Below are positions 1 through 4,193 of a DNA stretch of 5,368 nt, in pieces. Positions within the stretch are counted from its first letter, which is position 1. Every line of letters starts with the position of its first letter. Under the pieces are notes generated by a model, which was given only the letters and a program-made list of their open reading frames with translations, was not told the origin of the DNA and ran no database searches. Origin of the DNA: Solirubrobacteraceae bacterium (GTDB taxonomy: Bacteria > Actinomycetota > Thermoleophilia > Solirubrobacterales > Solirubrobacteraceae); assembly GCA_024710825.1 (NCBI GenBank), contig JANJUA010000217.1:1-5368 (forward strand), read 5' to 3'. Position numbers and translations under genes: made by a program.

Positions 1-370
1 CCCATGGGATGGCGCGGTCCTTGCGCGTCCGTCGTACGCGCACCCGTCGGTAGGGACCGGGCGGCGGCGCGATGAGCGTGTCGACCACGCTGGCCGCCGT
101 CGATCGCCGCGCAAGTTCGCCGCTCTCCCCCGCCCACTGGACCCCCACGGCGACCGCCGTGTGCGCGACCGTAGCCGCCGAGATTCGCACGATCCGAGCT
201 GGGGACCGAGGGGACAGTCCGTCGCACGCGGGCGGACATGCCCGGGACCTATGCGCACAGTTCGTCCCGCAAACGCGCGGTTTCTCGTTTCGCGGTTCTT
301 CGTGGTCCTGCGCAGCGCATCCCCGCTCGGGTTCGCGGTTCTGCGCGGTCCTGCGTCTAGATGATTGAAA
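1..370. other. Stretch without a supportable gene
   Basis: I see no gene I would annotate here. A plus-strand frame from ATG 72 to the TGA near 368 has reasonable codon use for about 38 codons, then turns into a Ser/Arg/Cys-rich string with A/T-ending codons and has no ribosome site at a useful distance. On the minus strand a frame is open from beyond 300 to the left edge; a GTG at 190 would give a partial product of at least 62 residues ending in an Arg-rich segment, again with no ribosome site. Neither resembles a family I know. The stretch lies downstream of the tRNA-Pro gene with respect to its transcription and includes the direct repeats at 289-355. A weak imperfect dyad is present near the left edge (CGGTCC 15-20 with GGACCG 54-59; TGCGCG 22-27 with CGCGCA 37-42). 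Confidence 0.6.
289..355. repeat. Imperfect direct repeat pair, 24 bp, next to tRNA-Pro
   Basis: Bases 289-312 and 332-355 match at 22 of 24 positions, differing only at positions 12 and 15 of the unit; the start-to-start distance is 43 bp. The unit itself contains two related halves (GCGGTTCTGC and GCGGTCCTGC in the second copy), and a further degenerate copy of the half-unit can be seen around 276-288. The pair ends 16 bases from the 3' end of the tRNA gene. It could be a remnant of local slippage, or part of a downstream processing or termination region of the tRNA transcript; the sequence does not decide. Confidence 0.55.
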
Positions 371-444
371 TCGGGGCGCCGAGATTTGAACTCGGGACCT
401 CACCGACCCGAACGGTGCGCGCTACCAGGCTGCGCCACGCCCCG
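371..444 (-). tRNA. tRNA-Pro (anticodon CGG)
   Basis: Read on the minus strand this 74-nt sequence folds as a complete cloverleaf. The acceptor stem CGGGGCG pairs perfectly with CGCCCCG and is followed by discriminator A. The D arm is GCGC / 9-nt loop AGCCTGGTA / GCGC, and the anticodon arm is CACCG-TTCGGGT-CGGTG. The variable loop has 5 nt, and the T arm is CCGAG-TTCAAAT-CTCGG with the invariant TTC. The anticodon CGG (plus-strand 408-410) reads the proline codon CCG, which is used heavily in the neighbouring genes. No CCA is encoded (the next three bases are TTT), so CCA must be added by nucleotidyltransferase. The gene begins 15 bases after the stop codon of the minus-strand gene at 460-795; I see no convincing separate promoter, so it may be transcribed with that gene and released by processing. 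Confidence 0.97.
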
Positions 445-459
445 ATGAGGTGATCCAGT

Positions 460-795
460 CTAGCCCGCTCCGCCGGCCACCGCCTTGTAGTACCTCACCG
501 CCAGGCCCGTCATGAGGGTCTGGAAGGCGCGCTCGAGCTCGATCTCCTCCCGGACGGCGTAGCGCTCGAGACCCTCGTCCTCGATCGCCTGCGCCTGGGC
601 GACGACGTCGTCGACGAGGTCCGGGTGGCGGTCGGTGAAGTAGGCGCCGATCGAGTAGAGGCTCGAGTCCGTGAGCGACTCGAGGAACGCGCCGGGCTCG
701 GGCGGCTCGGCGGTCACCTGCCGGGGAGCGACGTGGGGGATCGGGGCACGGGCAGCGAAGTATCGCCGACGCGCGACCCGGTCGTCGACGGCCAC
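460..795 (-). CDS. Small hypothetical protein (about 112 aa) upstream of tRNA-Pro
   Basis: I do not recognise this protein. The frame ends with TAG at 462-460 and is clearly coding over its last 85 codons, where almost every third base is G or C. The product has a basic, Arg-rich N-terminus, a Pro/Glu-rich linker (AEPPEPGAF), then a probably helical acidic domain with the segments SLYSIGAYFTDRHPDLVDDV and AVREEIELERAFQTLMTGLA. It has no signal peptide, membrane segment, cysteine pair or metal motif, so it is likely a soluble cytoplasmic protein. Start choice is uncertain. GTG 795 avoids overlap with the divergent gene at 823. GTG 837 (125 aa) has an AGGAG only 3 bases upstream but overlaps that gene by 15 bp. 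GTG 717 (85 aa) marks where codon bias becomes strong. It sits 15 bp upstream of the tRNA on the same strand. Function unknown. Confidence 0.7.
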   Translation of the reverse strand: MAVDDRVARRRYFAARAPIPHVAPRQVTAEPPEPGAFLESLTDSSLYSIGAYFTDRHPDLVDDVVAQAQAIEDEGLERYAVREEIELERAFQTLMTGLAVRYYKAVAGGAG

Positions 796-801
796 CGGTG
801 A

Positions 802-811
802 TCGGTACGGT
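802..811. promoter_or_regulatory. Possible overlapping divergent -10 elements
   Basis: The 27-bp gap between the divergent genes holds TACGGT on the plus strand (806-811), 11 bases before ATG 823. On the minus strand it holds TACCGA (807-802), 6 bases before GTG 795. The two share their TA. The minus-strand spacing is the one expected for a leaderless transcript starting at GTG 795; the plus-strand spacing would leave a leader of only a few bases. No good -35 hexamer is visible for either (GTCGAC 784-789 lies 16 bases upstream of the plus-strand -10). TACCGA lacks the final T of the TAnnnT pattern, so this is a suggestion based on position rather than on strong motifs. Confidence 0.25.
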
Positions 812-822
812 GCAAGAAGCCG

Positions 823-1581
823 ATGCCGCCCCTTCACGAGCTCCTATCCCACCTCGACGGGCTCCTGCGCCCGGAGGCCTTTCGCGACTACGGGCCCAAC
901 GGGCTCCAGGTCCCCGGGCGCGCGGAGACGACCCACGTGGTGACCGGCGTATCGGCCACCGCCGAGCTGTTCGAGCGCGCGGCCGCTCTGCGCGCCGACC
1001 TCGTGCTCGTCCACCACGGCCTGTTCTGGGGCGAGCCGGCGGGACCGATCACGCCTGCGCTCAAGCGGCGCCTGAAGCTGCTCTTCGACCACGACCTCGC
1101 GCTGGCCGCCTACCACCTGCCGCTCGACGCCCACCCCGAGATCGGCAACAACGCGCTCATCGCCGCCCGCCTCGGCGCCACGCGGACCGAGCGCTTCGCC
1201 GAGCACCGCGGCGAGCGGATCGGCGTGATCGCCCACTTCGACCCGCCACGCGACCGCGACGCCCTGCTCGTGGCCATCCGCGACCTCACCGCCCGCGAGC
1301 CGCTCGCCTTCCCCGCCGGGCCGCCGCACGTCCGCACGCTCGGCATCGTCAGCGGCGGTGCCGCCGACGACGTCCAGGAGGCGATCGCCCTCGGCCTCGA
1401 CGCGTTCATGACGGGCGAGCCGGCCGAGCGGATCATGGCGATCGCCCAGGAAGGAGGTGTGACGTTCGTGGCCGCCGGGCACTACGCCACCGAAACCTTC
1501 GGGATACGCGCGCTCGGCGAGATCCTGGCCGAGCGCTTCGGCGTGCGCCACACCTTCGTGGACCTTCCGAACCCCGTCTGA
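823..1581 (+). CDS. NIF3/YbgI-family dinuclear metal center protein
   Basis: A 252-residue member of the NIF3 family (E. coli YbgI and B. subtilis YqfO relatives, often labelled GTP cyclohydrolase 1 type 2 homologue). These are soluble proteins that assemble as toroidal hexamers and bind two metal ions per subunit; their physiological substrate is not established. Family motifs are in order: NGLQV at 26-30, VHHGLFWG at 63-70, the D-containing segment YHLPLDAHPEIGNN at 97-110, TGE at 197-199 and GHYATE at 219-224. By comparison with YbgI the metal ligands should be H64, H65, D102, H220 and E224, all present. The length fits the short form that lacks the inserted PII-like domain of YqfO. The N-terminus MPPLHELLSHLDGLL is typical, supporting ATG 823 although only a weak AAGAAG precedes it. 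The gene diverges from the small minus-strand gene, and a dyad follows its stop codon immediately. Confidence 0.93.
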   Translation: MPPLHELLSHLDGLLRPEAFRDYGPNGLQVPGRAETTHVVTGVSATAELFERAAALRADLVLVHHGLFWGEPAGPITPALKRRLKLLFDHDLALAAYHLPLDAHPEIGNNALIAARLGATRTERFAEHRGERIGVIAHFDPPRDRDALLVAIRDLTAREPLAFPAGPPHVRTLGIVSGGAADDVQEAIALGLDAFMTGEPAERIMAIAQEGGVTFVAAGHYATETFGIRALGEILAERFGVRHTFVDLPNPV

Positions 1582-1582
1582 C

Positions 1583-1613
1583 AGCGCGGCTTGACACGTC
1601 CGGTAGCCGCGCT
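1583..1613. repeat. Perfect 8-bp inverted repeat around a promoter spacer
   Basis: AGCGCGGC at 1583-1590 is matched exactly by GCCGCGCT at 1606-1613, with a 15-base loop. The left arm begins one base after the stop codon of the NIF3-family gene. The loop contains the -35 hexamer of the next promoter, and the right arm ends on the first T of its -10 hexamer. As RNA it would form a GC-rich hairpin at the end of the upstream message, but no T-run follows, so it is not a standard intrinsic terminator. As DNA it could be an operator covering the promoter. Confidence 0.6.
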
Positions 1614-1618
1614 AGGTT
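1591..1618 (+). promoter_or_regulatory. Sigma-70-type promoter of the small HTH-like gene
   Basis: A perfect -35 hexamer TTGACA (1591-1596) is followed after 16 bases by TAGGTT (1613-1618), which fits the actinobacterial TAnnnT -10 pattern. Transcription would start near 1625, giving a leader of roughly 28 bases before ATG 1654 that includes the ribosome site at 1641. This is the best-looking promoter in the window and explains why the small downstream gene need not depend on read-through from the NIF3-family gene. It lies inside the inverted repeat at 1583-1613. Confidence 0.65.
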
Positions 1619-1640
1619 CCCCAGCAATCCCAACGACCCA

Positions 1641-1646
1641 AGGGGG
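1641..1646 (+). promoter_or_regulatory. Ribosome binding site deciding the start at 1654
   Basis: AGGGGG lies 7 bases before ATG 1654. It supports that ATG over the in-frame TTG at 1591, which is part of the -35 hexamer, and over the second ATG at 1660. Confidence 0.7.
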
Positions 1647-1653
1647 ACGGCCC

Positions 1654-1836
1654 ATGGCGATGCACCTCACGCCCACCGAGCTCGCGCGCGAATCCGGTCT
1701 CGAGCGCCGGGAAGTGATCACCAAGTGCGTCGAGCTGGGCGTGCCGATCTTCCAGGGCCGCATCGACAAGAGCCTCTTCCAGGAGAGCCTGCGCGAGCAC
1801 GTCACCGCGCGCGAGCCTCAGCCCAGCGGCGTCTAG
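1654..1836 (+). CDS. 60-aa helix-turn-helix-like small protein
   Basis: The predicted product has 60 residues. Residues 6-30 (from TPTELARESGL to ELGV) read as two helices joined by a Gly turn. They are followed by PIFQGRIDKSLFQESL, which could form a short wing or hairpin and a third helix. The pattern recalls the helix-turn-helix of MerR/excisionase-type proteins and also the small N-terminal domain of initiation factor IF-2 (AkelGv...LkelGi). I cannot tell DNA binding from another small-domain role. One cysteine (C25), no membrane segment, and a disordered tail REPQPSGV. The start at ATG 1654 is set by AGGGGG 7 bases upstream; the gene has its own promoter at 1591-1618. It ends 83 bp before the acyl-CoA ligase on the same strand and could be cotranscribed with it. 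If it binds DNA, the dyads at 1583-1613 and 1866-1875 are natural candidate targets (inference). Confidence 0.78.
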   Translation: MAMHLTPTELARESGLERREVITKCVELGVPIFQGRIDKSLFQESLREHVTAREPQPSGV

Positions 1837-1865
1837 CGGCGCCAGCCGCCCTGACGGTCGGCGTT

Positions 1866-1886
1866 TGGCCGGCCAGCCAGTAGCAT
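1866..1886 (+). promoter_or_regulatory. Palindrome and possible -10 upstream of acyl-CoA ligase
   Basis: TGGCCGGCCA (1866-1875) is a perfect 10-bp palindrome. Five bases later comes TAGCAT (1881-1886), a TAnnnT-type -10 candidate 33 bases before ATG 1920. No good -35 stands at 16-18 bases (CTGACG at 1851 is 24 bases away). If the promoter is real it would be weak or activator-dependent, and the palindrome would sit in its spacer. Read-through from the promoter at 1591 is the alternative. Confidence 0.35.
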
Positions 1887-1904
1887 CGGCCTCCAGTCAG
1901 ATCG

Positions 1905-1910
1905 AGGAGG
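1905..1910 (+). promoter_or_regulatory. Strong ribosome binding site of acyl-CoA ligase
   Basis: A full AGGAGG stands 9 bases before ATG 1920, inside a purine-rich run that continues with AGAGAGG. It is the strongest Shine-Dalgarno in the window and fixes the ligase start. Confidence 0.75.
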
Positions 1911-1919
1911 AGAGAGGCA

Positions 1920-3707
1920 ATGGAGGCCACCACAGCGATCCGCCCACGGACCGGGTCAAGGACGATCGCCGACCTGCTGCCGCGCGCCGCCGAGCTGTAC
2001 GGGGACCGCACCGCGATACGTCACAAGGTCGAGGGCGAGTGGCGCGACGTGGGCTTCGCCGAGCTGCACCGGATCGCGCGCGAGATCGCGCTCGGCCTGA
2101 TCGACCTCGGGATCGCCTCGGGCGACCGCGTCGGCATCCTCTGCCGCACCCGCCCGGAGTGGACCTACGCGGACTTCGCCATCACGATGGCCGGCGCGGT
2201 CGTCGTCCCGATCTACCAGACGAACTCCCCCGAGGAGTGCGACTGGGTGATCGGCGACTCGGGCATGACGGCGGTCTTCTGCGAGGACGCCTCGCAGGTC
2301 GCGAAGGTCCAGTCGGTGCGCGACGGGCTCCCCGAGCTGCGCCACGTGATCTCGATCGAGCCGGCGGAGGGCGCCATCCCGCTGGCCGAGCTGCGCGAGC
2401 GCGGCCGCGCCGGAGACCCGTCCGAGGTCGACGCCCGCATCGCCGCGGTCGGCCCGGAGGACCGGTACACGATCATCTACACCTCCGGGACCACGGGCCC
2501 CCCGAAGGGCTGCGTCCTGCTTCACGGCAACTACCACGCGATCGTGGACATGGTCAACCAGCGGGACGTGTTCCGCCAGGCGGACGACGACCTGATCTAC
2601 CTGTACCTCCCGCTGGCGCACTCGCTCGCGCTGCTCATCCAGCTCGCGGCGTACGACGGAGGCACCGCCCTCGCCTACTGGGGCGGCGACACGAAGCAGA
2701 TCGTCGTGGAGCTGTCCGAGGTCCGGCCGACCTTCCTGCCGTCGGTGCCGCGGATCTTCGAGAAGATCTACGGCCTGGTGAGCGCGAACGTGACGCCCGA
2801 CGTGCTGGCCAAGGCCGTCGAGGTGGGCGGCAAGGTGGAGGACCTGCGCCTCGCCGGCCGGGAGATCCCCGCCGAGCTCCAGGCGGCCTACGACCAGTTC
2901 GACGAGCAGCTGTTCAAGAACGTCCGCGCGGCGTTCGGCGGCCGCCTGCGGGAGGCCGTCACCGGCGCGGCGCCGATCGCCAAGGAGATCCTCGAGCTCT
3001 TCTGGGCCTGCGGCGTGCCGGTCATGGAGGGCTACGGCCTCACCGAGACCGCCACGGCCGCCACGCTCTCCTCCCCCGAGCATCACAGGTTCGGCACGGT
3101 GGGGCGGGCGCTTCCGGGCGTCGAGCTGCGGATCGCCGACGACGGCGAGATCCTCATCAAGGGCCCCACCGTGTTCGCCGGCTACCACGGCAACGCCGAC
3201 GCCTCGTTCGGCGCGGTCGTCGACGGCTGGCTGCACACCGGCGACCTCGGCTCGATCGACGCCGACGGCTACCTGTCGATCACGGGCCGCAAGAAGGACA
3301 TCATCATCACCGCGGGCGGCAAGAACCTGACGCCGGCCAACCTGGAGAACGACCTCAAGCAGAGCCGCTGGGTCTCGCAGGCCGTGATGCACGGCGACCG
3401 GCGCCCGTACCCGGTGATGCTCGTCACCCTCGACGAGGAGGAGATCGTCCCCTGGGCGCAGGCTCAGGGCATCGAGGACAGCTCGATCCCCGCACTCGCG
3501 AAGGACCCGAGGGTGCTCGCCCTGATCCAGGCCGACCTCGACACGGCCAACGCGAAGTACGCCCAGGTCGAGCAGGTCAAGAGGTTCTTCGTGCTCGAGC
3601 ACGACCTGTCGCAGGAGGACGGTGAGCTGACGGCGTCGCTGAAGGTCAAGCGCAACGTGGTCCAGGAGCGCTACGCCGACCGCTTCGACGAGCTCTACAC
3701 GGACTAA
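1920..3707 (+). CDS. Long-chain fatty acid--CoA ligase (FadD15/ACSL type)
   Basis: A complete 595-residue AMP-forming acyl-CoA synthetase of the ANL superfamily, close in length to mycobacterial FadD15. It should convert a fatty acid, ATP and CoA into acyl-CoA, AMP and pyrophosphate through an acyl-adenylate, in the cytoplasm or at the membrane face. Motifs in order: the P-loop YTSGTTGPPKG at 187-197, EGYGLTET at 370-377, and GWLHTGDLG at 436-444 (D442 should bind the AMP ribose). Then come GRKKDIIITAGGKNLTP at 456-472 with the hinge-region R457, and a C-terminal LTASLKVKR (570-578) carrying the A10-type lysine (K575 or K577). The segment VPIYQTNSPEE near residue 97 is typical of the long-chain branch. 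AGGAGG precedes ATG 1920. No missing catalytic residue or frameshift is visible. The family assignment is firm; chain length and whether it serves beta-oxidation or lipid synthesis cannot be read from the sequence. The next gene starts 10 bp downstream. Confidence 0.95.
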   Translation: MEATTAIRPRTGSRTIADLLPRAAELYGDRTAIRHKVEGEWRDVGFAELHRIAREIALGLIDLGIASGDRVGILCRTRPEWTYADFAITMAGAVVVPIYQTNSPEECDWVIGDSGMTAVFCEDASQVAKVQSVRDGLPELRHVISIEPAEGAIPLAELRERGRAGDPSEVDARIAAVGPEDRYTIIYTSGTTGPPKGCVLLHGNYHAIVDMVNQRDVFRQADDDLIYLYLPLAHSLALLIQLAAYDGGTALAYWGGDTKQIVVELSEVRPTFLPSVPRIFEKIYGLVSANVTPDVLAKAVEVGGKVEDLRLAGREIPAELQAAYDQFDEQLFKNVRAAFGGRLREAVTGAAPIAKEILELFWACGVPVMEGYGLTETATAATLSSPEHHRFGTVGRALPGVELRIADDGEILIKGPTVFAGYHGNADASFGAVVDGWLHTGDLGSIDADGYLSITGRKKDIIITAGGKNLTPANLENDLKQSRWVSQAVMHGDRRPYPVMLVTLDEEEIVPWAQAQGIEDSSIPALAKDPRVLALIQADLDTANAKYAQVEQVKRFFVLEHDLSQEDGELTASLKVKRNVVQERYADRFDELYTD

Positions 3708-3710
3708 CCT
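3705..3710 (+). promoter_or_regulatory. Possible leaderless -10 overlapping the ligase stop codon
   Basis: TAACCT begins with the TAA stop of the ligase gene and ends 6 bases before ATG 3717. This is the spacing at which an actinobacterial -10 (TAnnnT) would start transcription on the A of the ATG. There is no Shine-Dalgarno before ATG 3717, which fits a leaderless message. The only -35 candidate is TTCGAC (3684-3689), with a short 15-base spacer. Cotranscription with the ligase remains possible. Confidence 0.4.
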
Positions 3711-3716
3711 GAACGC

Positions 3717-4193
3717 ATGCGGACCGACCCCACCGACACCGGCGGACTCTTCACCGGGCGTCGGCCGGGGACGGCCCCCGTCAGGTACCGCAAGCCGCCC
3801 GAGCGCGGCTCGTCGCGACGCCAGCGCGCGGACGACCTCGTCGCCCTGCTGGTCGCGGGGCTCATGGTGCTCGTCAACGTGCTGTTCTGGGGACCGATCC
3901 CGGCGGGCGCCATGTGGGTGGCGGCGCGGGTGGCCGGGCCGTCGGGGGACCGGATCTTCCTGGCGATGATCGTGGCCTTCGCCCTCTGCCTGGCGGGGCT
4001 GATGGTCGGGCTCGTGGTGCTGAAGAGGCTCGACGCCGCCTGGATGCTCGTGCGCCGCGCCGCCGGCCACGACCAACGCAAGGGCATCATCGGCCCGATG
4101 TTCGGCCTCGGGGCAGCGGTCGGCGCAACCGCGTTCACCATCTGGCTGGTGTTCATCGCCGGCCTGGGCTCCTCGATCATGCCCGGCGGCTGA
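3717..4193 (+). CDS. Small integral membrane protein, three predicted helices
   Basis: I do not recognise a family. The 158-residue product has a basic, Pro/Arg-rich N-terminus (1-40) that is probably cytoplasmic. Three hydrophobic segments follow, at about 41-70 (long, with a WGPIPAG break at 58-64), 80-102 and 127-150. The loop at 103-123 is positively charged (KRLDAAW, VRRAAGHDQRK), which suits a cytoplasmic loop by the positive-inside rule. There is no signal-peptidase site, cysteine pair or catalytic motif. The start at ATG 3717 lies 10 bases after the ligase stop and has no Shine-Dalgarno, so it is read either from a leaderless message or by coupling to the ligase. The TGA stop overlaps the ATG of the aminotransferase by one base (TGATG), implying translational coupling. 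Codon use matches the neighbours. The linkage suggests a shared task with one of them, but no function can be assigned. Confidence 0.82.
   Translation: MRTDPTDTGGLFTGRRPGTAPVRYRKPPERGSSRRQRADDLVALLVAGLMVLVNVLFWGPIPAGAMWVAARVAGPSGDRIFLAMIVAFALCLAGLMVGLVVLKRLDAAWMLVRRAAGHDQRKGIIGPMFGLGAAVGATAFTIWLVFIAGLGSSIMPGG

Noticed and set aside
72..368. 98-codon plus-strand frame before the tRNA
   Set aside because: No ribosome site, codon bias lost after the first third, translation of the second half covers the direct repeats and is Ser/Arg/Cys-rich without a domain.
1591..1653. TTG start giving an 81-residue version of the HTH-like protein
   Set aside because: The TTG is the first three bases of the TTGACA -35 hexamer, so the added residues would lie upstream of the transcript start; ATG 1654 has a good ribosome site.
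1837..1863. Possible terminator after the HTH-like gene
   Set aside because: Only a 4-bp stem (GGCG/CGCC) is visible and no T-run follows.
798..1883. 361-codon plus-strand frame across the NIF3-family gene
   Set aside because: An Arg/Pro/Ala-rich shadow in another frame of the NIF3-family gene and the small HTH-like gene.
1865..3625. 586-codon plus-strand frame overlapping the ligase gene
   Set aside because: Arg/Gly-rich shadow in another frame of the ligase; the true frame has the ANL motifs and the AGGAGG.
1956..4076. 706-codon open frame on the minus strand
   Set aside because: It is antisense to the acyl-CoA ligase and membrane protein genes, which carry all family motifs; the His/Asp/Arg/Val-rich translation is the usual mirror of GC-rich coding DNA.
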